A stretch of 64,000 bases of DNA. It comes from Thereva unica. Its lineage: Eukaryota; Arthropoda; Insecta; Diptera; Therevidae. Positions 52,801-64,000 of the stretch are shown here, in pieces. The notes under the pieces are model-generated. The model was not told where the DNA came from. It made no database searches and saw only the letters and a list, made by a program, of their open reading frames with translations. Location of the stretch: the NCBI GenBank assembly GCA_949987705.1, contig OX465281.1, positions 154,556,380 to 154,620,379 on the forward strand, in the 5' to 3' direction. Numbering within the stretch: position 1 is the first letter of the stretch; each line of letters starts with the position of its first letter. The position numbers were made by a program, and so were the translations under genes.

Positions 52801-55084
52801 TCCATGGCGGCCGTCTCAAGAGGGCGGACTACCATTTCTTCACCACCACCTCGACATAGGTATCAATTGAAAGGGTATCATAAGTAGAATACAATAAGCG
52901 ATATAATATACTCAATATCTGGTTAGCTCCATGGCTGTCCTCTCAAGAGGGCGGATTACCATTTTCTTCACAACCCCCTCGACATGGGTAACAAATGAAA
53001 GGGCATGATAAGTAGAACACAATAAGCTATGTCTTTATATCCATGGCGGCCGTCTCAAGAGGGCGGACTACCATTTCTTCACCACCCCCTCGACATAGGT
53101 ATCAATTGAAAGGGTATCATAAGTAGAATACCATAAGCGATATAATATACTGAATATCTGGTTAGATCCATGGCTGTCATCTCAAGAGGGCGTATTACCA
53201 TTTTCTTCACAATCCCCTCGACATGGGTATCAAATGAAAGGGTATGATAAGTAGAATACAATAAGCAATATAGTATACTCATTAAATAGTTAGATCCACC
53301 GAGGCCACCTCAAGAGGACGTATTGCCATTTTCTTCTCAACCCCCACGACATGGGTATCAAATGAAAGGGAATGATAAGTAGAACACAATAAGCGATTTA
53401 GTATACTTAAAATATATTTAGATCCACGGCGGTTATCTTAAGAGGGCGGATTACCATTTTCTTCACAACCCCTCGACATTGGTATCAAATGAAAGGGTAT
53501 GATAAGTAGAATACAATAAGCTATGTCTTTATATCCATGGCGGCCGTCTCAAGAGGGCGGACTACCATTTCTTCACCACCACTTCGACATAGGTATCAAT
53601 TGAAAGGGTATCAAAAGTAGAATACCATAAGCGATATAATATACTCAATATCTGGTTAGATCCATGGCTGTCATCTCAAGAGGGCGGATTATCATTTTCT
53701 TCACAGCCCCCTCGACATGGGTATCAAATGAAAGGGTATGATAAGTAGAACACAATAAGCTAAGTCTTTATATCCATGGCGGCCGTCTCAAGAGGGCGGA
53801 CTACCATTTCTTCACCACCACCTCGACATAGGTATCAATTGAAAGGGTATCATAAGTAGAATACCATAAGCGATATAATATACTCAATATCTGGTTAGAT
53901 CCATGGCTGTCATTTCAAGAGGGCGGATTATCATTTTCTTCACAGCCCCCTCGACATGGGTATCAAATGAAAGGGTATGATAAGTAGAACACAATAAGCT
54001 ATGTCTTTATATCCATGGCGGCCGTCTCAAGAGGGCGGACTACCATTTCTTCACCACCACCTCGACATAGGTAACAATTGAAAGGGTATTATAAGTAGAA
54101 TACCATAAGCGATATAATATACTCAATATCTGGTTAGATCCATGGCTGTCATCTCAAGAGGGCGTATTACCATTTTCTTCACAATCCCCTCGACATGGGT
54201 ATCAAATGAAAGGGTATGATAAGTAGAATACAATAAGCAATATAGTATACTCATTAAATAGTTAGATCCACCGAGGCCACCTCAAGAGGACGTATCGCCA
54301 TTTTCTTCTCAACCCCCACGACATGGGTATCAAATGAAAGGGAATGATAAGTAGAACACAATAAGCGATTTAGTATACTTAAAATATATTTAGATCCACG
54401 GCGGTTATCTCAAGAGGGCGGATTACCATTTTCTTCACAACCCCCTCGACATTGGTATCAAATGAAAGGGTATGATAAGTAGAATACAATAAGCTATGTC
54501 TTTATATCCATGGCGGCCGTCTCAAGAGGGCGGACTACCATTTCTTCACCACCACCTCGACATAGGTATCAATTGAAAGGGTATCATAAGTAGAATACCA
54601 TAAGCGATATAATATACTCAATATCTGGTTAGATCCATGGCTGTCATCTCAAGAAGGCGGATTACCATTTTCTTCACAACCCCCTCGACATGGGTATCAA
54701 AAGAAAGGGTATGATAAGTAGAATACAATAAGCTTTGTCTTTATATCCATGGCGGGCGTCTCAAGAGGGCGGACTACCATTTCTTCACCACCACCTCGAC
54801 ATAGGTATCAATTGAAAGGGTATCATAAGTAGAATACCATAAGCGATATAATATACTCAATATCTGGTTAGATCCATGGCTGTCATCTCAAGATGGCGGA
54901 TTACCATTTTTTTCACAACCCCCTCGACATGGGTATCAAATGAAAGGGAATAAGAACAACATTATAAGCGATATAGTATGCTCAATATACCGTTAGATCC
55001 ACGGCGGTCATTTCAAGAGGACGGATTACCATTTTCTTCACAACCCCCTCGACATGGGTATCAAATGAAAGGGTATCATAACTA
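49878..55084. repeat. satellite 2, array 2 (~5.2 kb, higher-order A-B-C)
   Basis: About forty monomers. The landmark CGACAT falls at 49917, 50045, 50154, 50284, 50412, 50540, 50651, 50779 and 50890, giving steps of 128, 109, 130, 128, 128, 111, 128 and 111, so two monomer lengths. Types are A (CCACCGAGGCCACC), B (GCTATGTCTTTATATCCATG) and C (GGTTAGATCCATGGCTGTC). Larger segments are themselves repeated (for example around 52.6-54.5 kb, with TATACTTAAAATATATTTAG). The array is more homogeneous than array 1. Minus-strand 60-67 codon frames recur with the unit and are not genes. Confidence 0.93.
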
Positions 55085-55327
55085 GAACTCACTAGCATGA
55101 AATAATTAAACACGTGCATTTACGAACGAGTTCAAAGGAACACTCGAACAAGGTCATTAGATCAGCATGTTGAAAGAAAAATCGAGCTGGTTATGGATCA
55201 ATAATTCCATAGTACAGAAAAAATCTTGGCCGAGAAACTCGAAAGGAGCTTATGTTTGTTTTTTTACAAAGGCAATAATATTAATTTGAATTCCTGCATT
55301 TTGTTATTTTATTATTACCTACTTATA
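55085..55327. repeat. right flank module of satellite array 2
   Basis: 55155-55310 matches 38905-39060. It starts with CATGAAATAATTAAACACGT, a segment also found inside the hairpin MITE that follows (55562). Confidence 0.6.
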
Positions 55328-55979
55328 AAATAAATAAAAAAATATAATGAACAATTAAATACATAATATTTCTTTATACAGAAGATTATTTTTTTTTTAT
55401 TTTAGAATGTATTAAAACAAAAAAGAGTGATATCCCACCAAAAAAACATTAAAAATGTGAATTAGAAGTGCGTGGGCGCGGAAATTATTTATTGGGACAG
55501 TTTAAAACACACTTATAACAAAAAGAAGTGATATGGATTAGTCAAGATGAATCGTTAATAGCATGAAATAATTAAACACGTGCATTTACGAACGAATTCA
55601 AAGGAATTTAAAACAATTTTAGAGCATGAATCTTAGCTGCCCTTCGAAATGTAACAAATTTTATTAGAAATACTATAGACTGAGCCACGCTGAATTCAGC
55701 AAAGATTCATGCTAGGTATACAACGAACGCGCCAGCCAAATACCTTTTTCGCGGTTGATAATACTTTATTGAGTTTTAAATAAAAATTGGCAGTTATATA
55801 ATTCCTTTGAATTCGTTCGTAAATGCACGTGTTTAATTATTTCATGCTATTAACGATTCATCTTGACTAATCCATATCACTTCTTTTTGTTATAAGTGTG
55901 TTTTAAACTGTCCCAATAAATAATTTCCGCGCCCACGAACTTCTAATTCACATTTTTAATGTTTTTTTGGTGGGATTTC
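55328..55979. mobile_element. hairpin MITE, copy 1
   Basis: Arms of about 185 bp: ATCCCACCAAAAAAACATTA from 55428 and its complement ending ~55977, around a middle with GAATCTTAGCTGCCCTTCG. A further ~100 bp on the left is shared with copy 2 at 57610. Confidence 0.75.
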
Positions 55980-56957
55980 CATTTAGATTAAATTTTCAGA
56001 AACCGCAAATTTCTGTGGTACGTCCAAAATATGCAAAATTGTTATTTTTTTTCATCAATATAGTTTGTCCTAGTATAACTATATTTTTACAGTGGTAGAT
56101 GAAAAATATTGTAAGTGCGACTTCATTAAAAACAAAAAATAGTTTGGAAATATGCCCTTTTGTTTGAAACGTTTGGAAATAAGACCTTTTGTATGGACAT
56201 CCATAGGAAAAATGACTTTATTGCATTTTTTTTAAAGTCTTTAGCTTGAAATCTTTTAAAATACTACAAATTCACGCAGGAAATGTGGCGTTTTGTTCAA
56301 TTAAATACAACGTTTATTTCATACATGGGAATATGCCTGTTTTGAAAAAAAATCTGTATTAGTATCCATTTTTTTTATAGGAACGAAGGACTTTTCTTTC
56401 GTCCTATTAACGTGAATAGGTGATAATTTAGCCTTGCTACTGGATTCCATCGAAATTTGCTCTAAAGTAAAAAATGGAAATAAGGCCTTTTGAAAAGTCA
56501 CTCCTCAAACATTCTGTCAAAATTTCAAGTCATTTTGCCGAGTAGATTCCGAGGAAAATGTGCAGCCAGTTTGAAATCCATGGATTCGAGAAAACGGCTG
56601 TCAAAGTGTGGCGTACAAAACGCTGCACGTTTAGCGTACGTTACTGCTCGCGTTTGAATCTTACCATCAGTCTGCTGTTCCTGCACTATAAAGTGTACCA
56701 TAAAGCGTACATTTTTGCATTTTTTGACCTGAACGAACTAGCTTTGGCGAGCCTGATTTCGTCCGCCCGACAGCGGAAGATCGGCTCAGGCGCCGGTTGC
56801 AATCAGTGTCACGCTCCGACAAAAATTGTTATAACTCGAAAACGACTTCGAATTTTTAAAAATTCTTTTACACATATATTCTAGATAGAATAAAGTATCA
56901 ATTAGAGCAATAAAAAAATAGTCGATTTTTTTGAACATTCAAGGTGTTGTCCCCCCC
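55980..56957. other. right ends of the two TIR units, no gene
   Basis: 55980-56506 is AT-rich with subterminal AATAAGGCCTTTTG-type repeats. 56507-56957 is the right end of the TTAA unit and includes a GC-richer part (56600-56820). The 108-codon frame 56558-56884 has no recognised domain, and I do not call it. Confidence 0.5.
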
Positions 56958-56961
56958 TTAA

Positions 56962-57440
56962 GTCATTATCGGGTGATATTTGGGTTTCACTAAGTGCGAA
57001 GATTGGGGGTTTATAGTTCAGTAAGTATCACTCAACAAACGAGAAATTCGCATGAAGTCCACGAATGTTACAGAGGTCAATAGCAAAGCTTGACTTGTAA
57101 CGGGACTTCGGTTGCGCGGGCTCAATCGCCACATTCATAGGGATATTTTCCGGAATTACATTTGCCGCATCCATCATAGTCAATAAAATTTGTCCGCGTC
57201 AAAGTGTTATGCCTTTTGAAACGGGGAAAATTTTGTCGACCGACAGATTTTGGGCGCGGCACTTGCAAGTCCGGGGTCTGAGAGAGGGTAGGGAGCAAGG
57301 GTACTTACTTTTGCTGTTCGTCGGTCGTGTCTTTCGTCGATGTCGTCCAGTGAAGTGTGGGGAGCCTTCGCGCAGACTGCAGAGCCGGATGAATTTCTAT
57401 TCTATTGTTTGTTTGTTTTTTATGGGTTTTTGTTCACTAT
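56962..57440 (-). pseudogene. Jockey-type LINE, 5' UTR and start of ORF2
   Basis: Minus strand: an ATG at about 57175 opens MTMMDAANVIPENIPMNV, then DLCNIRGLHANFSFVEWY and IFALSETQISPDND, the first endonuclease motifs (Asn-x-Arg-Gly; Glu-Thr). The TTAA unit interrupts right after. Upstream, 57200-57440 is GC-richer and may be the 5' UTR or the end of ORF1. Confidence 0.75.
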
Positions 57441-57609
57441 GAATTATGTACGAGTACATTTTTTTTAGTATGGAATTTTACTTTTTTTTATTTATTTTAT
57501 TTTATTTTTTGTTATTTTATTTTAGGGATCACTTCTATTACTGCGAAATTAAGAGACCGGAACAGCAAACGTCCGAACACCTCGCTGTCCCAGACCAAAC
57601 TCCGAATAA

Positions 57610-58178
57610 GTAAAAAAATATAATGAACAATTAAATACATAATATTTCTTTATACAAAAGTTTATTTATTTTTTATTTTAGAATGTATTAAAACAAAAAA
57701 GAGTGATATCCCACCAAAAAAACGTTAAAAATGTGAATTAGAAGTTCTTGGGCGCGAAATTATTTATTGGGACAGTTTAAAACACAGTTATAACAAAAAA
57801 AAAGTGATATGGATTAGTCAAGATGACTCGTTAATAGCATGAAATAATTAAACACGTGCATTTACGAACGAATTCAAAGGATTTTTTTAAACTTAATAAA
57901 GTCTTATTAACCGAGAAAAAGTTGGCTGGCGAGTTTGTTGTATAGCATGAATCTTAGCTGTCCTTCGAAATGTAACAAATTTTATTAGAAACACTATAGA
58001 CTGGGCCACCCTGAATTCGTTCGTAAATGCACGTGTTTAATTATTTCATACTATTAACGATTCATCTTGACTAATCCATATCACTTTCTTTTGTTATAAG
58101 TGTGTTTTAAACTGTCCCAATAAATAATTTCGCGCCCACGAACTTCTAATTCACATTTTTAATGTTGTTGTGGTGGGA
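57610..58178. mobile_element. hairpin MITE, copy 2
   Basis: Same element as 55328-55979: left flank AATATAATGAACAATTAAAT, arms from 57714 and to 58178 (complement ends GGTGGGAT), middle with GCATGAATCTTAGCTGTCC. It is shorter in the middle. Confidence 0.75.
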
Positions 58179-58262
58179 TTATAATTACGAGGATACAATT
58201 TTTTTGAAAAATGTCCACATTTTGAAAATTGAGTTTTGAGCAGAACCTTCTATGAGCGAGGA
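58179..58262. other. AT-rich spacer
   Basis: No feature seen. Confidence 0.5.
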
Positions 58263-58700
58263 CCACTGTGCATCGTTTAAACAAATAAACGGTTTAACCG
58301 AATTTTATGAAAATCTTTTCAGATAATATTTTGGTCTTTGAACGGCATCTCAACTAAGTTGATATCTTTTATGGTTTGCGCGATATCATCCAAGTGCAAA
58401 AATCACTTATGTCGTTTAAACGAAAAAACGGCTCGGCCGAATATCATAAAACTCTTTACAGATTATATTGTCGTTAATACGCTTTGAAGGGCACCTACGG
58501 TAAGTCGATATCTTTTGAGGTTTGGGCGATACCGTGCTGGTACAAAAATCACTTATGTCATTTAAACCAAAAAACGGCTTGACCAAATTTTATAAAAACC
58601 TTTTCAGGTCAAATGTCTGTTAATACGCTTCGAACGACATCTCAACGAAGTCGTTATCTTTTTTGGGTCGCGCGATATCGCGCAGGAAAAAATGGCACAC
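58263..58700. repeat. ~143-bp tandem repeat, about three copies
   Basis: Landmark CGTTTAAAC or its variants at 58273, 58413 and 58559. Each unit has AAAACGGCT(C/T)G(A/G)CC, GGCATCTCAACTAAGTTGAT-like and GCGCGATATC parts. Units are rather diverged, so the array is old. A short (CA)n follows at 58688. Confidence 0.75.
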
Positions 58701-59128
58701 ACACATACACGCATACTTCCTCTCAAGTTTTTGCTTAAAATGCTCTTGGGACCTTGAAAAATGAATATATATGTATGTTGAAAATTTCGATTTCGATTTT
58801 TGGTTTAATTACAATAATTTCCCTATACTGGAAAGTTAAAAAGAATATAATTAATCTGTTTATGCAGTTAATGTAATTCAATCACGTTATAAATTACATA
58901 AATAAATTACATTTTAAAAGAATCTTACATTAATAAGAATTGTATATTAAGTGGTAAAATAACATATTGTGAAACAGTTGCATACCATTTAATGTAAAAA
59001 TACAAATAAAAATAAAGTTAATAAAATACAATATTCTATTTAATCGGAACAGCTATAGGTACCCTAGGATTTATTCTTAGTAAAATATTATTGGTTCATA
59101 TTTTTCATCATAGCAAAGTATCCATATG
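58701..59128. other. AT-rich stretch, no gene seen
   Basis: Low-complexity AT-rich DNA with no open frame or inverted ends that I can support. Confidence 0.5.
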
Positions 59129-59142
59129 AGGCTCGCATTATC

Positions 59143-59148
59143 TATAAA
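59143..59148 (+). promoter_or_regulatory. TATA box of the small-peptide candidate
   Basis: TATAAA 81 bp upstream of the ATG at 59229. Its value depends on the peptide gene being real. Confidence 0.25.
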
Positions 59149-59228
59149 ATAAAACAGAAATGATTTCTTTTAAGTTTTTGCTAAACATTTCTTTCCTTAC
59201 TGATAAAAATGTCGTCAAATTCATATTT

Positions 59229-59330
59229 ATGTACAATGCTCGCATCACTATTGGCCTGCTGCTAGCAATCATCAATATCAATCCAGTTTTCTGCGCCGTT
59301 AAAGGAAAATTGTACCAAGATGATAAATAA
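59229..59330 (+). CDS. candidate 33-residue secreted peptide
   Basis: ATG 59229 to TAA 59328. The product starts MYNARITIGLLLAIININ, with a basic residue then a hydrophobic core, followed by PVFCA, and ends VKGKLYQDDK, so it reads as a signal peptide plus a ~10-residue polar mature part. A TATAAA lies 81 bp upstream and AATAAA at 59375-59380, 45 bp after the stop, so promoter, frame and poly(A) signal are spaced like a tiny gene. It is GC-richer than the surroundings. I do not recognise a family. Against it: in AT-rich DNA such signals occur by chance, and the frame is very short. Confidence 0.3.
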   Translation: MYNARITIGLLLAIININPVFCAVKGKLYQDDK

Positions 59331-59380
59331 AATGATGTGGATAGAGAGTCGCCCTGTATAAATAATTGCTGGTTAATAAA

Positions 59381-59687
59381 ACTGTTACAATATTAGTTTT
59401 AATTACTGCAACTGTGTAATTTTTTAAATTTGAACTGATTTATAATCCACACAGATTTAAATAACCTGTCAAAATATTGCGTTACAATTAAAGATTTCCT
59501 ATGGATGATTTAAAATGTAGAAACAAAACGAGATTCAATTTGTTAACTGATGTAACGGTGGGCCTATCTTCCCTTTGGCAAAATCTACCTTGCGACTACT
59601 GTAGCATTATAAGCGTACTGACTAGACCAAAATTTTTGGGAAAAATGTGTAAATTCAGGTAGACGAAAGAAAAAAAAGAGTTTTGGG
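59381..59687. other. AT-rich stretch, no gene seen
   Basis: No open frame, repeat or RNA gene supported. Confidence 0.5.
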
Positions 59688-59693
59688 TAAAAA

Positions 59694-60142
59694 GGCCCAA
59701 TTATAATGAACGGATCTGAGCCGATTGGAATGTCAAAAAAACGCATTTGATCTGATGGGAAATAGACTGGTTATAATCACGCATCTGCTCGGATTCAAAC
59801 GTCAAAGTCTATTGTAAACAAGAATGAAAAAAAATTCTTCATTTTGTTGTTTTTATAGCCACTTTTCGCTTTTTATAAATAATTTCATAATTTTTAACCT
59901 TGTTGACGAGTTGGCCGCCGGTAAACATTTTTGCATATCAACTTTTAACGTTATGTTTATCAAATTTTTGACAGTTCAATGCGGCAATTTCTAATCTTTT
60001 AAAAACGAATGCGCTCAAATCCGACCGAATCCGCTTGAATGCGTTCATTATAATCGGTCAGGTCTAAAATGTATGCTGGGAAAACAAATTTGACAGTTCA
60101 ATCCGTTTTGTTGCGCTGAAATCCGTTCATTATAATTGGGCC
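59694..60142. mobile_element. 449-bp MITE
   Basis: Ends GGCCCAATTATAATGAACGG and its complement, flanked by TAAAAA on both sides (59688-59693, 60143-60148). Internal direct copies of CGTTCATTATAAT occur near 60042. The superfamily is not clear from the duplication. Confidence 0.75.
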
Positions 60143-60148
60143 TAAAAA

Positions 60149-61080
60149 TTGTGAACTGGGAAAAGTCAGTAAGGGCTGAATTTTGAACGATAATTGGCCG
60201 GAGTTTTGAAGACGTGATATAGAGGAGTCGCTGGTGGAACAGTGGGCGTTAAGTTAAAAGTTCTCATAACACCTACAGCAGAACAGGAACCAACCCAGCT
60301 ATTAAAGCCGTTGTGGAAACGGGGACTGGAATCTCATCCCAAACCGGAGGTTTTGGGAGCGGGGACTTGATTAACTCATCCCGAACCAGATAATTTGGAA
60401 ACCGGGACTGCAGGAATTCATCCCGAACTGGAGAGATACTTACGGCGCTGTGGCCCGGATGCAAGACCTGAAAGCCGGTCGGTGTTAAGAAGCCAGACAT
60501 CTCGCATCGGTCTCTGGTAGTGCCTGCAAGACCAACACTGGAATCGAGCTGCAATTCACATCCATAGAGGTGCATCTAGATAGGGATATAGAAATCATTC
60601 CGGACGTGTCACCGCATGGACTTACATGATAACAGGTACCGTTATATAGCGTAGTGCGAGTTTGTGGCCTACAATCTCCAAAATAATAAGTATAAACCAA
60701 GTTGATTAAGGTGCTGCAAGAAGGAGCCAACCTACTGACTTCAATTGACTCCAATTTTAGAGGTGGCGAGGAACCGGTCGCTGATCGACGATTCCATTTT
60801 CAAAGTGTCTTCGTTGAATGTTTTTTAACCAAAAAAACGGTGCGTTGTGCAGCTCTAAAGCTTTAAGCTAACTAATTTCTGAATGTATCCTTAGCTTGTA
60901 TATAAAACGATAGCAGTAAGCAGTTACTCGTAACAGCTTCGTGAGGGACGGGTATCTTGTTTCCGTATTTTTTTCTATGATTCCGTGCTGCACGCAGATC
61001 TTCCTTTGTTCGAGTTTAGTACTTACGGGGTACTGATGTTTCGGCCAGTAGTTTTGAGGCTTCCATAACCACTTTGGCCC
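60149..61080. other. mixed stretch with a short tandem repeat, no gene called
   Basis: 60310-60440 holds about three ~50-bp degenerate units with GGGACTG and CTCATCCCGAACC. A TATAAAA lies at 60900-60906, followed by CGATAGCAGTAAGCAGTTAC, so a promoter or a lone LTR is conceivable. The minus-strand frames 60273-60575 and 60485-60754 show no domain. Confidence 0.4.
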
Positions 61081-61089
61081 CTTTCACCA

Positions 61090-61150
61090 CAATAGAGTTA
61101 ACCCTTCTAGCACAGAAGGCGCAATTTTCAGCAAAGCATGAAAATCTATA
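61090..61150 (-). repeat. isolated LINE-type 3' tail
   Basis: Minus-strand match to 20535-20605: GAAAATTGCGCCTTCTGTGC then the terminal hairpin (61103-61119) and GGTTAACTC. No LINE coding sequence is attached; the TA/CA microsatellite begins on the other side. Confidence 0.6.
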
Positions 61151-61158
61151 TATACATC

Positions 61159-63318
<2,160 letters not shown>

Positions 63319-64000
63319 GAGTTTCCCTTCTAACACAGAAGGCGCACTTCCCAGCAAGGCTGAGAAAAGTTTACCACAGATTTTGTGGCTCTGCTGAGGC
63401 ATGCAATATAAAAATAAAAAACGAATTAAACCTTCTAGCTCAGAAGGTGTACTACTCAGCAGGGCTGAGAATATTTACCACTGCCGTGGCTCAGCTGGGA
63501 CATGCAAACATAAAATATTAAATCAAACAGAGAAGCGTGCAACAGCGAGTGGGTACACCAAGGACTCACGTCACATTAAGAAGACTCTTTTTGAGAGCCT
63601 CTTCACTTGTAAGCATGCTAAAAACCCTAATATTTTTATTAACGTTAATAAGCATGCGATTAACAGGTTCGTACTTGCCGTAATTGGTATTAGAGGAGTT
63701 AGTATGCAGGAGAGGTAAACCCCTCAAGCTATAATTACTCACTCTGAATGCCACTTGGCTTCGTAAGAAACCTGAGTCTACCTTGTTATTTAGTAGCCGA
63801 TGAACAAATATGACGTCAGCAACTTCACGACGTTTATGTAGGGAGCTTAAGTTGAGTAGTTTAAGCCTATTTTCATAAGGCGGAAGGATGCGTGGGTCAT
63901 CCCAAGGGAGATGACTGAGTACGAAACGGACGAATTTTCTTTGAACCGATTCGACTCTTCCAACTTGGGAGGAGTATTGAGGAGACCATACCTGGGAGGC
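63319..64000 (-). mobile_element. Jockey/CR1-like LINE, second copy (partial)
   Basis: Minus strand, same family as 17235-20495: terminal hairpin 63326-63342, then a duplicated 3' UTR segment with a second hairpin (63431-63447) and TGCCGTGGCTCAGCTGGGAC, then the ORF2 C-terminus. It continues beyond the window. Confidence 0.88.
63566..64000 (-). CDS. LINE ORF2, C-terminal part (continues past the window)
   Basis: Open on the minus strand from the window edge to the stop at 63566: ASQVWSPQYSSQVGRVESVQ, RFVLSHLPWDDPRILPPYE, LNLSSLHKRREVADVIFVH, VDSGFLRSQVAFRVSNYSLR, and an end KKSLLNVT. It aligns along its whole length with the C-terminus of the 17-20 kb copy, with many substitutions but no break in this stretch. 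No catalytic motif falls within the visible part. Confidence 0.85.
   Translation of the reverse strand, partial: ASQVWSPQYSSQVGRVESVQRKFVRFVLSHLPWDDPRILPPYENRLKLLNLSSLHKRREVADVIFVHRLLNNKVDSGFLRSQVAFRVSNYSLRGLPLLHTNSSNTNYGKYEPVNRMLINVNKNIRVFSMLTSEEALKKSLLNVT

Larger units (their letters stand above)
48498..56506. mobile_element. 8-kb terminal-inverted-repeat unit carrying satellite 2
   Basis: Both ends have a ~27-bp perfect inverted repeat starting GAGGAGTGACTTTTCAAAAG. Flanks are AAAC on both sides (48494-48497, 56507-56510), a possible 4-bp duplication. Contents: ~290 bp unique, a fold-back repeat (48787-49495), ~380 bp flank, the 5.2-kb satellite array, a hairpin MITE, and a right end with subterminal repeats of AATAAG(G/A)CCTTTTG (56150-56490). 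No transposase; the superfamily is not known. Confidence 0.6.
46635..56957. mobile_element. 10.3-kb TTAA-flanked unit (piggyBac-like ends)
   Basis: Ends are GGGGGGACAACACCTTGAA on the left and its complement (with one extra base) on the right, flanked by TTAA at 46631-46634 and 56958-56961. Removing the unit with one TTAA joins the LINE endonuclease frame without change. No transposase is encoded. Once nested inserts (46855-48259 and 48498-56506) are subtracted, about 0.9 kb remains, so the original was a short non-autonomous element that grew by insertions. Confidence 0.85.
39069..57440 (-). mobile_element. Jockey-type LINE split by two large insertions
   Basis: Minus-strand non-LTR element in three pieces: 56962-57440 (5' UTR, start of ORF2), 45093-46634 (endonuclease end and RT start) and 39069-40287 (RT and C-terminus). 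The gaps are a PIF/Harbinger element (TSD TAA) and a TTAA-flanked unit. At both junctions the reading frame continues exactly when the insert plus one target copy is removed. Both ends of the LINE are approximate. Confidence 0.85.

Noticed and set aside
50877..53282. Recurrent 60-67 codon minus-strand frames in satellite 2 (also at 11840-12267, 25466-25669, 26190-26393)
   Set aside because: They are translations of the satellite monomer and recur with its period; they change with monomer type and show no protein-like constraint.
49878..55084. CRISPR-like regular repeats
   Set aside because: Units are ~110-128 bp without unique spacers; the surroundings are eukaryotic satellite and transposons.
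56558..56884. 108-codon frame near the right end of the TTAA unit
   Set aside because: No domain and no start context; only mildly GC-richer DNA. No transposase similarity seen.
60900..60960. TATAAAA with downstream sequence as a solo LTR promoter
   Set aside because: No matching LTR ends or target duplication could be found around it.

Overview
The window looks like repeat-rich intergenic DNA (heterochromatin-like) from an arthropod, most likely an insect and possibly a dipteran. The evidence is the AT-rich composition with (TA)n/(CA)n microsatellites, Jockey/CR1-type and RTE-type LINEs, a BEL/Pao element with an F-protein-like env, and a PIF/Harbinger transposon that also encodes a MADF-BESS protein. 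I found no convincing full host gene. At the left edge there may be the last intron and 3' end of one (1-177), and near 59.2 kb there is a candidate very small secreted-peptide gene. No rRNA, tRNA or CRISPR was seen.

Layout. 280-1025: a ~119-bp satellite, interrupted by a nearly complete Ty3/Gypsy element (1030-10642, LTRs of ~1.64 kb, TSD GGGT) with open gag and pol frames linked by a correctly phased -1 slippery heptamer; the satellite resumes at 10643. 11168-38618: a second satellite of 110/128-bp monomers arranged as an A-B-C trimer. This was once one ~4-kb array and is now split into four pieces by an old Gypsy-type element (12799-25146, TSD AATAC, itself carrying a MITE, a Jockey/CR1-like LINE and a duplicated 1.4-kb block), a BEL/Pao retrovirus-like element (26798-35595, TSD AGGAC) and a truncated RTE LINE (36208-38430, 14-bp TSD).

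39.07-57.4 kb: a minus-strand Jockey-type LINE broken into three pieces. One gap is a 4.8-kb PIF/Harbinger element (40288-45089, TSD TAA), whose MADF-BESS gene carries two further MITEs. The other gap is a 10.3-kb TTAA-flanked unit (46635-56957) that contains a hAT-type element (8-bp TSD), a piggyBac-type MITE and an ~8-kb terminal-inverted-repeat unit (48498-56506). Most of that 8-kb unit is a 5.2-kb array of the same trimer satellite. For the two LINE gaps and the two MADF-BESS MITEs, removing the insert with one TSD copy restores the host reading frame.

58.2-64 kb: a ~143-bp tandem repeat, a MITE, a fold-back element with ~0.5-kb arms inserted in a TA microsatellite (with a nested Harbinger-type MITE), and the 3' part of a second LINE of the 17-20 kb family running off the window.

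The genes form no common pathway; they are independent mobile elements nested in one another. The most unusual structures are the satellite array carried inside a TIR unit inside a TTAA unit, the F-like env of the BEL element, and the candidate 33-residue peptide gene.
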